From Candidatus Desulfopertinax cowenii (GTDB taxonomy: Bacteria > Bacillota > Desulfotomaculia > Desulfotomaculales > Desulforudaceae): a stretch of 64,000 bases of DNA. The translations under genes and the position numbers were made by a program. Under the pieces are notes generated by a model. That model did no database searches. It was not told the DNA's origin and saw only the letters and a list, made by a program, of their open reading frames with translations. The stretch spans positions 186,001 through 250,000 of the forward strand of contig MPOA01000002.1 in the NCBI GenBank assembly GCA_001899445.1, read 5' to 3'. Positions 51,703 to 60,098 of this stretch are shown here, piece after piece. How positions within the stretch are numbered: the first letter of the stretch is position 1; each line of letters begins with the position of its first letter.

Positions 51703-52577
51703 AGCCTTCGCCTCCCATCCGGTGAATGAAGATTTCTTCGAGGGATATGTCCACGAAGTCCAGGAAAATGGGCTGGAGCTTTTGCAATTCGGCTGTAATC
51801 TCGTCGGCGCTGCCCTGGACGATGATGTTATAAACCCGGCCCTGCTGCTCGACATTCAGGATGCCGGTTTTTTGCCACACTTCTGCGGGAAGGGGGTTCT
51901 TGAACGCCGCCTGGATTTTGCGCACCTTGTGCTTCAGGTCTTCCAGCCTTTCGTTGAACAGCAACCGGCCCCGGTGGATGATGGCGATGTGGTCACAAAT
52001 ACGCTCCAGTTCATGCAGGTTGTGCGTGGAGATAAAAACGGTGGTGCCGTTTTCGGCCACTTCGTCCATCAGGATGGTCAGGAACTGCCGGCGCAGCACT
52101 GGATCCAGTCCAGGTGGGTTCGTCCAAAACCAGCAGGGCCGGCCTCACAGCTAGATTCAGGATGATCGCCAACTGGGTGCGCATTCCTTTGGACAGGTTT
52201 TTAACCTTGGCGTTTTCCGGAAGGTTAAAAACCTGGTACAGTTCTTTGAATCGTTCCGGACTCCACGTTTCATAGGACTTCCGGTACAGTCTGAACATGT
52301 CTCCCACTTTGAAATTGGGGTAGTAGTTCTGGTAGTCGGACAGGTATCCGATCCTTGATTTTACTTTGGGATCCTGGTGCACGGAACGCCCGTCAATTAA
52401 GACCCAGCCCCGGGTGGGCAGCAGAATGCCCATGATGATCTTGATTAAAGTGGTCTTGCCGGCACCGTTGGGTCCCACCAGGCCGAAGATGCCGCCTTGC
52501 GGTACTTCGAGGCTGATGTTCTCCAGTACCGTGTGTTCCCGAAAGGTTTTGGTCAGTTTGTCAACGACGATGTTCAC
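51674..52577 (-). pseudogene. ABC transporter ATPase (YtrB-like) split by a frameshift
   Basis: Two overlapping frames together make one normal ATPase of about 300 residues. The 5' frame, from ATG 52577, carries Walker A GPNGAGKTTLIKI, Q-loop YLSDYQN and signature NLSKGMRTQLA, and reaches Walker B LLVLDEPT. The 3' frame resumes with GLDPVLRRQFL, followed by STHNLHELE (H-loop) and the C-terminal domain. Between DEPT and GLDP only one base (T, 52112) remains of a codon, so two bases are missing (or one is extra). Mutation, sequencing error, or slippage at this spot would each explain it. It is downstream of the GntR gene with a 4-base overlap. Confidence 0.85.
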
Positions 52578-52966
52578 TCCAAACCCTCCCCGATTCCAAG
52601 CTCTTGCATCAGTTGCCTTACCAACTTCACGATCCTCTTCTGGTCCAGTCCTAGGTAGTGCGCCTCAACCAGGGTTTTGCGCAGGTTTTCTTTTAGCTCA
52701 CGCATCTTCTCCTCGTCCTCCCGCGCCTGATAAGCCAGGCACACGAAGGTGCCCTTGCCCCGCAGCGTTTCGATGACCTTCTGCCGCTCCAATTCCTGGT
52801 ATGATTTCTGGATGGTGTTCGGGTTGATGGTCAACCGGCTCGCCAGATCCCGGACCGAAGGCAGCTTGTCTCCCGGTTGCAGCACGCCCCGCAGGATGGC
52901 CTCCTTGATTTCCTGCACCAGCTGTTGGTAGATGGGGGTGCTGCTGCGCTGGTCGATATTAAACAA
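52574..52966 (-). CDS. GntR-family transcriptional regulator, YtrA subfamily
   Basis: A 130-residue repressor. The winged helix-turn-helix is at the N-terminus (PIYQQLVQEIKEAIL, GDKLPSVRDLASRLTINPNTIQKSYQELE, RGKGTFV). Only a short helical dimerisation tail follows, which defines the YtrA subfamily of GntR. The start is TTG 52966 behind AGGTGATC. It heads an operon with the ABC ATPase and permease, as in ytrABCDEF of Bacillus, which responds to cell-wall antibiotics. An inverted repeat just upstream is the likely operator. Autoregulation is inferred. Confidence 0.9.
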   Translation of the reverse strand: MFNIDQRSSTPIYQQLVQEIKEAILRGVLQPGDKLPSVRDLASRLTINPNTIQKSYQELERQKVIETLRGKGTFVCLAYQAREDEEKMRELKENLRKTLVEAHYLGLDQKRIVKLVRQLMQELGIGEGLE

Positions 52967-52997
52967 AACCGATCACCTGCCTTCCGGGGTGTCTGCA

Positions 52998-53048
52998 GTG
53001 CACTATACCAACTAGTACACATGTAACATGGTTTGCCGGACCTGTCAA
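52998..53048 (-). promoter_or_regulatory. promoter and GntR operator of the ABC operon
   Basis: Reading the minus strand, TTGACA (53048-53043), 17 bases, TACATG (53025-53020) form a promoter. Directly after it lies the inverted repeat GTGTACTA-GTTGGTA-TAGTGCAC (53020-52998), arms 7 of 8 matching. A repressor bound here would block initiation, as expected for a YtrA-type regulator. Confidence 0.6.
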
Positions 53049-53144
53049 GGAAGTATTTTGGGTTTAAAGGCATTTTTGCCCCAGCCTTGATTATTGGCGA
53101 TCAGGGTTATACATTTAAGTAGGAAAAGACGGGGGGCATTAAAT

Positions 53145-54548
53145 TTGGCTGCAAAGCTCCTGTTTGCTATCTCCTGCGGCAAGGCGGCCGGCCGGGGCAG
53201 CCGGATGCTGGGCCGGCCCGGATCGTCCTTACCGGGGAAAGTGGCGCTGAAGGTTTATCCCTGGACGCTTCGCGATCTGGCCGCGCGGGCGCAGCAGGGC
53301 ACAATCTTAGTCACCGGGACCAACGGGAAAACCACCACGAACAACATGCTGGCCCGGATTTTGCAGCAGGCGGGCGCACGGGTGATCTGTAACCGGGAGG
53401 GGGCCAACCTGATCACCGGGGTTACCACCGCCTTTCTCCGCGAGACCACTCTTTTCGGTCAAATAGAGTTTGACTGGGCGGTGCTGGAGGTGGACGAGGC
53501 CAGTTTCCCCGGGGTCGCCGCCCAAGTTGATCCCCGGCTGGTGGTGGTGACCAATTTCTTCCGCGACCAGTTGGACCGGTACGGGGAACTGGACAGAACG
53601 GTGGCGGTGATCCGGGACGCCCTGGGGCGGCTGCCGCGGGCGCAGTTGGTATTGAACGCCGACGACCCACTGGTGGCCCAGTTCGGGGAGTTGGGCCCCT
53701 CGGCGGTTTACTACGGTCTGGCGCCACACGCCCGGGTGGTAGAGAGGCGTTTCCGGGTGCGGGAGGCGCGATTTTGTCCGCTCTGCGGCGCCACGCTGAA
53801 CTACGCCTTTTACCATTACAGCCAGCTGGGGCTGTTCCGCTGTCCCAACTGCGGATTCCGGCGGCCCGCACCGGAGGTGGAGGGACTACAGGCTCGTTAC
53901 CAGGGTGAAAGGGTGGCGTGCACCATCCGTTTTGGGGAAAAGGAGTTTCCACTGGAGTTACCGACGCAAGGCTTCTACAACCTCTACAACGCCCTGGCCG
54001 CCTTTGCCGCCGGAATGACGTTGGGGCTGGAGCCTGGTCAGGTGGTGCCGAGCCTGGAGACTTACGAGCCGGCGACTGGAAGACTGCAGCGTTTCCGTTA
54101 CCGGGACAAGCCTGTGTACCTGAACCTGGTGAAAAACCCGGCCGGTTTTAACGAGGCGCTGAACCTTTTGTATACCAACGAGGGCGCCAAGAACGTGTTC
54201 ATCGCCGTGAACGATAACGTGGCCGACGGACGGGACATTTCCTGGCTGTGGGACGTGGATTTCGAGATGTTGGAGACGCTGCAGGGCGAAATACCCGGTT
54301 TTGTGTGCAGCGGGTTGCGGGCGGAAGAGATGGGGGTGCGCCTGAAGTACGCCGGCGTGGAACCGGATAAGATCGTTGTCGAACCGAATCTTAAGGCGGC
54401 TGTAAGTCACACCCTGGAAGGCGCGGGCCGCACGGCTTATTTCTTCGCCACTTATACGGCGCTCTGGCCGGTGGAAAGGATCCTCCGGTCCCAGGTGGCG
54501 CCGGACAGGAGGTACACGAATGCTGGTGGCGGGCCATCTCTATCCTGA
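53145..54548 (+). CDS. murT: lipid II isoglutaminyl synthase subunit MurT
   Basis: A 467-residue Mur-ligase-like protein that, with GatD, amidates D-Glu of lipid II at the inner membrane face. The ATP motif is TGTNGKTTTNNML, followed by EVDEASFP and NFFRDQLDRYGELD. An inserted Cys4 zinc ribbon (CPLCGATL, CPNCGFRR) lies near 206-232, and the DUF1727 C-terminal domain begins about 310 (NLVKNPAGFNEAL). The start is TTG 53145, eight bases after GGGGGG. It overlaps gatD by 29 bases. Confidence 0.93.
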   Translation: MAAKLLFAISCGKAAGRGSRMLGRPGSSLPGKVALKVYPWTLRDLAARAQQGTILVTGTNGKTTTNNMLARILQQAGARVICNREGANLITGVTTAFLRETTLFGQIEFDWAVLEVDEASFPGVAAQVDPRLVVVTNFFRDQLDRYGELDRTVAVIRDALGRLPRAQLVLNADDPLVAQFGELGPSAVYYGLAPHARVVERRFRVREARFCPLCGATLNYAFYHYSQLGLFRCPNCGFRRPAPEVEGLQARYQGERVACTIRFGEKEFPLELPTQGFYNLYNALAAFAAGMTLGLEPGQVVPSLETYEPATGRLQRFRYRDKPVYLNLVKNPAGFNEALNLLYTNEGAKNVFIAVNDNVADGRDISWLWDVDFEMLETLQGEIPGFVCSGLRAEEMGVRLKYAGVEPDKIVVEPNLKAAVSHTLEGAGRTAYFFATYTALWPVERILRSQVAPDRRYTNAGGGPSLS

Positions 54549-55251
54549 CCTGTTGAATCTTTACGGGGACCGGGGGAACCTGATCGCCTTCGCCCGCCGG
54601 TGTGCGTGGCGGGGGATACCGGTCACCGTACGGGAGATACTTCTGGGTGATCCGGTGGACTTCCGGGAACTGGATTTTCTGTTCATCGGCGGGGGCTCGG
54701 ACCGTGAACAGGGTATCCTGGCCGAAGACCTGCGGCGGCACCGGGATAATCTCCGGGAGGCCATTGAAGGCGGCCTGGTGGTGTTGGCCATCTGCGGCGG
54801 CTACCAGATTCTGGGACATCATTACCAGCCTGCCGGGGAACAGGTAATTCCCGGCCTGGGACTTTTGGACTTCTACACCCAGGCCGGATCCAAGCGCTTG
54901 ATCGGGAACTGTGCCGTGGAGGTGGAGCTGGACGGCCGGCCGGTGCGGGTGGCCGGCTTTGAAAACCATTCCGGGCAGACTTTTCTGGGCCGGGTCGAGC
55001 CGTTGGGCCGGGTGCTGGCCGGTTACGGGAACAACGGGGTGGATGGGCTGGAAGGTGCGCGTTACAAGAACGTTTTCTGTTCCTACCTGCACGGTCCGCT
55101 GCTGCCTAAGAATCCCCGCATGACCGACCACCTAATCTCCCTGGCTCTCGGCCGGAGCGGCCAGGATCCGACCCTGACGCCGCTGGATGACCGCCTGGAG
55201 GAACGCGCCGGTGCGGCCGCCCTGGCGCGTTTGGGCGTGTCGGGCACTTAA
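54520..55251 (+). CDS. gatD: lipid II isoglutaminyl synthase glutamine amidotransferase subunit GatD
   Basis: A 243-residue class I, CobQ-like glutaminase that supplies ammonia to MurT. LYPDLLNLYGDRGNLIAF at the N-terminus is typical. The nucleophile is Cys in LAICGGYQILG near residue 91; the catalytic His is in FCSYLHGPLLPKNP near 190. ATG 54520 after ACAGGAGG-like sequence overlaps the murT end. The full length and intact motifs predict an active amidation complex. Confidence 0.93.
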   Translation: MLVAGHLYPDLLNLYGDRGNLIAFARRCAWRGIPVTVREILLGDPVDFRELDFLFIGGGSDREQGILAEDLRRHRDNLREAIEGGLVVLAICGGYQILGHHYQPAGEQVIPGLGLLDFYTQAGSKRLIGNCAVEVELDGRPVRVAGFENHSGQTFLGRVEPLGRVLAGYGNNGVDGLEGARYKNVFCSYLHGPLLPKNPRMTDHLISLALGRSGQDPTLTPLDDRLEERAGAAALARLGVSGT

Positions 55252-55275
55252 CTTCATTATTTTTTCCAAAACGCC

Positions 55276-55304
55276 TTGCCGACAGCGCGAATATCTGCTA
55301 GAAT
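55276..55304 (+). promoter_or_regulatory. sigma-A-type promoter
   Basis: TTGCCG (55276-55281), 17 bases, TAGAAT (55299-55304). It lies 60 bases before the 39-codon gene and near the end of gatD. Match is 4/6 and 5/6 to the consensus. Confidence 0.5.
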
Positions 55305-55363
55305 ACCGTGTAAATATACTGTATACACCATACACCATTTCGCGTCAGGGGGAGGCGAAGTTG

Positions 55364-55483
55364 ATGAAATACCTCGTAACCTGGGTCGAGGGTGATGAGG
55401 TCGAGTACCGGATTATCCCGGCGGAAGCACTTGCGGAAGTGGTGGAAGCGGAAAAGGGTTATATCGTGGTTCCCCTGCAATGA
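55364..55483 (+). CDS. 39-aa acidic small protein, unknown function
   Basis: GGGGGAGG lies about 8 bases before ATG 55364. The 39-residue product begins MKYLVTWVEGDEVEYRIIP and is acidic, with alternating hydrophobic residues suggesting a small beta sheet plus a helix (AEALAEVVEAEKGY). It has its own promoter-like sequence and is followed by a terminator, which makes it a self-contained gene. I do not recognise the family. Confidence 0.65.
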   Translation: MKYLVTWVEGDEVEYRIIPAEALAEVVEAEKGYIVVPLQ

Positions 55484-55524
55484 TTAAGGCCCAATCAGCG
55501 CTTCTTAACTGTTGATATCCCTGA

Positions 55525-55550
55525 AGCCGTCGAACAGACGGTCTTTTTGT
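55525..55550 (+). terminator. rho-independent terminator
   Basis: GCCGTC-GAACA-GACGGT (55526-55542) followed by CTTTTTGTTTT. It ends the 39-codon gene and separates it from prkA. Confidence 0.75.
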
Positions 55551-55639
55551 TTTCTGAGGCTCCTTCTTTTTCACCGTCGCCCGGGCATATACTGGTACCG
55601 TCAAGATCTCTACTAGACCAGGGGGACGGGAGGCCGGAA

Positions 55640-57535
55640 ATGAGTTTTCTCCATGACCTGAATGGGTACCGCTCAGCCCGCCACCACCAGAGGTGGACGG
55701 GGACCTTTGCCGAGTACTTGGAACTGGTGCGCCAGCGGCCGTGGATCTGCCAAACCAGCCACTCCCGGATCTACCGGATGATCATCGCGGCCGGGGTAGA
55801 GAAGTGTAAAACCGGCAAAAGATACAAGTTCTTCAGCCGGGAATTGTTCGGCCTGGACGACACCCTGGAAAAGTTGGTGGAGGAATACTTTCACCCGGCG
55901 GCCCACCGGCTGGACGTGCGCAAGCGGATCCTGCTCCTGGTGGGACCGGTGAGCGGCGGGAAATCCACTCTGGTCAACCTCCTGAAGCGGGGACTGGAAC
56001 GTTACAGCCGGACGGAGGAGGGGGCGGTTTACGCCATCAAGGGCTGCCCGATGCACGAGGAGCCCCTGCACTTGATTCCGCAGGAGCTACGGGAGGCGTT
56101 CGCCAGGGAGTACAACGTGACCGTAGAAGGAGAATTGTGCCCCTTGTGCCGCCTTCGCCTGGACACTGATTACGGCGGCCGAATCGAGGAGGTGCCGGTG
56201 GAGCGCGTTTTCCTGTCGGAGGAACGGCGGGTGGGGATCGGCACTTTTTCCCCGTCCGATCCGAAGTCCCAGGACATCGCCGAACTCACCGGGAGCATAG
56301 ACTTCTCCACCATCGCCGAGTACGGGACCGAATCGGACCCGCGCGCCTACCGTTTCGACGGCGAGCTGAACATCGCCAACCGCGGCCTCATGGAGTTCCA
56401 GGAGATGCTCAAGTGCGACGAAAAGTTCCTGTGGAACCTGCTCAGCCTTTCGCAGGAGGGGAATTTCAAAGCCGGCCGATTCGCCTTGATTTCCGCTGAC
56501 GAAGTTGTGATCGCCCACACGAACGAGGCGGAGTACCGGGCGTTTATCAGCAACCGGAAAAATGAGGCGCTGATCTCCCGGCTATTCGTGCTGCGGGTCC
56601 CCTATAACCTCAGCGTTTCGGAGGAGGTCCGGATCTACGAGAAGCTGATCCGGCAAAGCGACCTTCAGAACGTGCATTTGGCGCCCTTCGCGCTGCGCGC
56701 GGCCGCCGTGTTCTCGGTGCTTTCCCGGCTGCGCGAGTCCTGCAAGCCCGGAATGGACCTCGTCAAAAAGATGAAACTGTACGACGGCGGAGAGGTGGAC
56801 GGCGCCTGCCTAAAAGACCTGGCTGAACTCCGGAGCGAGCACCCGGACGAGGAGATGAGCGGCGTCGATCCCCGCTACGTGATCAACCGGCTGTCCTTGG
56901 TACTGATCCGCAGCGAGACCGGGTGCGTAAACGCCCTGGATGTGTTGCGCGCCTTGCGGGACGGGCTGGACCACCACCCGTCCATCGGGCGGGAGGAAAG
57001 GGAACGCCTGCTGAACCTCATCACCGTGGCGCGCCGGGAGTACGACGAGTTCGCGCGGCGGGAGGTGCAGTGCGCGTTCGTGCACTCCTACGAGGAATCG
57101 GCGCGGATCCTCTTTGAAAACTACCTGGACAACGTAGAAGCCTATTGTGCGGGCGTCACGGTCCGCGATCCGGTCACCGGTGAGGAGTTGAAGCCGGACG
57201 AAAAGCTCATGCGTTCCATCGAGGAACAGATCGGCGTTACCGAAAACGCCAAGAAGACGTTCCGCGAGGAGATCCTGATCCGGATTTCCACCTACGCCCG
57301 CAAGGGCAAGAAATTCGATTACACCCGCCACCAACTGCTCCGGGAGGCGATCGAGAAAAAACTGTTTTCCGATTTGAAGGATGTGATCAAGATCACCACC
57401 TCTGCCCGCAACCCCGACACCGCGCAGCTGAACCGGATCGAAGAAGTGAAGGCCCGCCTGATCGCCGACCGGGGATTCTGCCGGGTTTGTGCCGGGGAAC
57501 TGTTGCGTTACGTGGGCAGTTTGCTGAACCGGTAG
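55640..57535 (+). CDS. prkA: PrkA-family serine protein kinase / AAA+ protein
   Basis: A 631-residue AAA+ protein with a kinase-like C-terminal domain. P-loop GPVSGGKSTL lies near residue 102, CPMHEEPLHLIP near 144, a Cys pair ELCPLCRLR near 172, and GSIDFSTIAEYGTESDPRAYRFDGELNIANRG follows. The sensor segments (NEAEYRAFISNRKNEALISRLFVLRVPYNL) are typical of PrkA/YeaG. GGGAGG lies 6 bases before ATG 55640; an open upstream frame is rejected. In Bacillus PrkA promotes sporulation in the mother cell. It forms a set with yhbH and spoVR. Confidence 0.93.
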   Translation: MSFLHDLNGYRSARHHQRWTGTFAEYLELVRQRPWICQTSHSRIYRMIIAAGVEKCKTGKRYKFFSRELFGLDDTLEKLVEEYFHPAAHRLDVRKRILLLVGPVSGGKSTLVNLLKRGLERYSRTEEGAVYAIKGCPMHEEPLHLIPQELREAFAREYNVTVEGELCPLCRLRLDTDYGGRIEEVPVERVFLSEERRVGIGTFSPSDPKSQDIAELTGSIDFSTIAEYGTESDPRAYRFDGELNIANRGLMEFQEMLKCDEKFLWNLLSLSQEGNFKAGRFALISADEVVIAHTNEAEYRAFISNRKNEALISRLFVLRVPYNLSVSEEVRIYEKLIRQSDLQNVHLAPFALRAAAVFSVLSRLRESCKPGMDLVKKMKLYDGGEVDGACLKDLAELRSEHPDEEMSGVDPRYVINRLSLVLIRSETGCVNALDVLRALRDGLDHHPSIGREERERLLNLITVARREYDEFARREVQCAFVHSYEESARILFENYLDNVEAYCAGVTVRDPVTGEELKPDEKLMRSIEEQIGVTENAKKTFREEILIRISTYARKGKKFDYTRHQLLREAIEKKLFSDLKDVIKITTSARNPDTAQLNRIEEVKARLIADRGFCRVCAGELLRYVGSLLNR

Positions 57536-57558
57536 TGCTTGAGACGGGGGTTTGATCC

Positions 57559-58698
57559 ATGACCACGCGGTTCACAGTTTGTCGCGAGGACTGGTCCCTG
57601 CACCGCAAGGGGCGTCTCGACCAGCAGCGGCACCGGGAAAAGGTGCGCCAAGCCATCCGTGACAACCTGGCGGATATCATCAGTGAGGAGCAAATCATTG
57701 TTTCCGACGAGAACCGGCTGGTGAAGATTCCGGTGCGGTCCATCCGGGAGTTTCGTTTCCGGTTCGACGGGCACAAGCAGAAGCGGGTCGGCCACGATGA
57801 CCGGGGAGTCGCGGTGGGGGACGTGGTGGCGGGCGAACGCCCGCCGCTCCTGAGGGGTAAGTCGGCCGGACGGGAGCCGGGCGTGGACTACTACGAGGCT
57901 GAGGTTTCCATAGAAGAGCTTTCCGAACTGTTGTTCGAAGAGCTGGATCTCCCTGATTTGCGGGAGAAAACAGAATCGCAACTGGTCAGCGAAGGCGTCG
58001 AATTCCGGGACGTGCGCCGGCACGGGGTGACCGGCAATCTGGATCGCCGCCGGACCATAATGGAGGCGTTCCGCAGAAACGCGCTTCGCGGGCGCCCGGG
58101 TTTCCACGGCGTGTCGCCTGAAGACCTGCGCTACCGCACCTGGGTGCCGGTACACCGGCCGGAGTCGGCGGCCTTGGTCCTGGCCATGATGGACACCTCC
58201 GGTTCTATGGGCCCGTTTGAGAAGCACATCGCCCGCAGTTTCTTTTTCTGGATGGTGCGGTTTTTACGCTCCAAGTACGACAACGTGGAAATCGTGTTCC
58301 TGGCGCACCATACAGAGGCCCGGGAAACCACCCAGGAGGAGTTCTTCTCCAGGGGCGAAAGCGGCGGCACCCGCTGCTCCTCGGTATACCGGCTGGCTTT
58401 GGACATCGTGCGGGAACGTTACCCTCCGGAGCACCACAACATTTACGCCTTTCACTTTTCGGACGGCGACAACCTGACCTCCGATAACGACCTGTGTGTC
58501 GCCTTGGCCGAAAAACTGGTTAAGGTGTCCAACCTGGTGGGCTACGGGGAGATCGAGGGACCCTACTACTATACCAGCACGTTGCGCGCCACCTTCCGCA
58601 GGATCACCGATCCCCGGTTCGTGAGCCTCGTAATCCGGGACAAGGATGAGGTTTACAAGGCCCTGCGAACTTTTTTCCGGTCGAGCGCGCGCGGTTGA
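57559..58698 (+). CDS. yhbH: YhbH-family sporulation protein (DUF444, VWA-like)
   Basis: A 379-residue DUF444 protein. The acidic/basic N-terminus has the conserved RVGHDDRGVAVGDVV-type segment, and the C-terminal half is a von Willebrand A-like domain with the MIDAS motif MMDTSGSMGPFEKHIA and HTEARE. It is the Gram-positive counterpart of YeaH and is always near prkA and spoVR. A gap of 23 bases from prkA suggests one transcript. The biochemical role is unknown; in Bacillus its loss impairs sporulation. Confidence 0.9.
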   Translation: MTTRFTVCREDWSLHRKGRLDQQRHREKVRQAIRDNLADIISEEQIIVSDENRLVKIPVRSIREFRFRFDGHKQKRVGHDDRGVAVGDVVAGERPPLLRGKSAGREPGVDYYEAEVSIEELSELLFEELDLPDLREKTESQLVSEGVEFRDVRRHGVTGNLDRRRTIMEAFRRNALRGRPGFHGVSPEDLRYRTWVPVHRPESAALVLAMMDTSGSMGPFEKHIARSFFFWMVRFLRSKYDNVEIVFLAHHTEARETTQEEFFSRGESGGTRCSSVYRLALDIVRERYPPEHHNIYAFHFSDGDNLTSDNDLCVALAEKLVKVSNLVGYGEIEGPYYYTSTLRATFRRITDPRFVSLVIRDKDEVYKALRTFFRSSARG

Positions 58699-58746
58699 CG
58701 AAAACATTAAATATTATTGCCCAACTGGTTCAAGGAGTTGAGGTAG

Positions 58747-60033
58747 GTGAGCGACCTGGCGCAGCTGGAGCGGGACGTCGAAGAGATTCTGGCGGTGGCC
58801 CGGTGGTACGGCCTGGATCATTTCGAGATGCGTTTTGAGATCTGCCCTCCCGAGATGCTGTACAGTTTCGGCGCCTACGGTATGCCGTCGCGTTTCGCTC
58901 ACTGGAGCTTCGGCAAGGCATTCCAGCGGATCAAGATGGAACACGACCACCAGTTGAGCCGGATCTACGAGATGGTGATCAATACCGACCCCTGCTACGC
59001 CTTTTTGCTCCGGAACAACACCCGGGTGCAGAACCGCCTGGTGGCCGCGCACGTCCTGGCCCACAGCGATTTTTTCAAACACAACATCCACTTCGCGGGC
59101 ACCCCCAGGAACATGCTGGAAACCATGGCAGCCTCCGCCCGCCGGATCCGGGATTACGAAAGGGTTTATGGGCGGGAGCAGGTGGAGGGTTTTCTGGACG
59201 CCGTACTCGCGATCCAGGAACACGTTGATCCTCACGGTTACCGCTTTGCCGTCCGCGAGCGCGGCCCCGGCGGCCCGGAACCGGCGGCCGGGGCCGGTGT
59301 TCAAGCGCCGCTACTTCCGGATAAAGACCTGCTGGGGTTCATCCTGCGCCATGGGCGGGGATTGGCGGACTGGCAGCGGGACGTCATCGCCATCGTCCGG
59401 GACGAAGCGCTGTACTTTTGGCCGCAGTTCGCCACCAAAATCTGCAACGAGGGCTGGGCTACCTACTGGCACCTGAAAATAATGCGCAGCCTGGATTTGA
59501 ACGAGGCTGAAACCATCGAATTCGCCCGGATGCATGCGGAGTTGATCCAGCCCGCCCGCACCCACGTTAACCCCTACCTTTTGGGGTTGCGGGTTTTTAT
59601 GGACATTGAACAGCGGTTCGGGGAGGAAGCAGTTTTCGAGGTGCGGACGGCCTGTGATGACGTGAGCTTCCTGCGGAGCTACCTGACCGCAGAACTGGTT
59701 CAGGAATTGGGCCTCTACGTTTTCCGCCGGATCGGCTACGAATGGCGGGTGGGCGAAAGGGACTGGCGGGCGGTACGGGACACCCTGATCCAGAACCTGT
59801 TCAACTGCGGCCATCCATACATCATGGTCGAAAACGGGGATTTCCACCGGCAGGGGGAGCTGTACCTGAAACACTATTACGAGGGGGTGGAGCTGGACGT
59901 TCCCTACTTGGAAAAAACCCTGCCCTTGGTGCACCGGCTCTGGGGCCGCCCGGTACACCTGGAGACCGTGCTGGACGACAAGGCGGTGGTTTTCTCCTTC
60001 TATGGCGGCAAGGTAAGCAAGCGGTTTCTGTGA
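58747..60033 (+). CDS. spoVR: SpoVR-family protein
   Basis: A 428-residue SpoVR protein (E. coli YcgB counterpart). HFEMRFEICPPEMLYSFGAYGMPSRFAHWSFGK at the N-terminus and VLAHSDFFKHNIHF, NEGWATYWHLKIM and DIEQRFGEE further on are family signatures. They contain several conserved His and Glu residues suggestive of a metal site. The start is GTG 58747 after AAGGAGTTGAGG. It completes the prkA-yhbH-spoVR set. In Bacillus it is needed for proper spore cortex formation. Confidence 0.93.
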   Translation: MSDLAQLERDVEEILAVARWYGLDHFEMRFEICPPEMLYSFGAYGMPSRFAHWSFGKAFQRIKMEHDHQLSRIYEMVINTDPCYAFLLRNNTRVQNRLVAAHVLAHSDFFKHNIHFAGTPRNMLETMAASARRIRDYERVYGREQVEGFLDAVLAIQEHVDPHGYRFAVRERGPGGPEPAAGAGVQAPLLPDKDLLGFILRHGRGLADWQRDVIAIVRDEALYFWPQFATKICNEGWATYWHLKIMRSLDLNEAETIEFARMHAELIQPARTHVNPYLLGLRVFMDIEQRFGEEAVFEVRTACDDVSFLRSYLTAELVQELGLYVFRRIGYEWRVGERDWRAVRDTLIQNLFNCGHPYIMVENGDFHRQGELYLKHYYEGVELDVPYLEKTLPLVHRLWGRPVHLETVLDDKAVVFSFYGGKVSKRFL

Positions 60034-60098
60034 CGCTTATAATCCCGGCCGGGTGCAGACAAACTAAGCACATCAATGCAAGCAACGGAAGTGATACC

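Noticed and set aside
59742-60098. N-terminal extension of Ku
   Set aside because: It is inside spoVR in another frame; Ku family N-termini begin with RPIWKG at GTG 60099.
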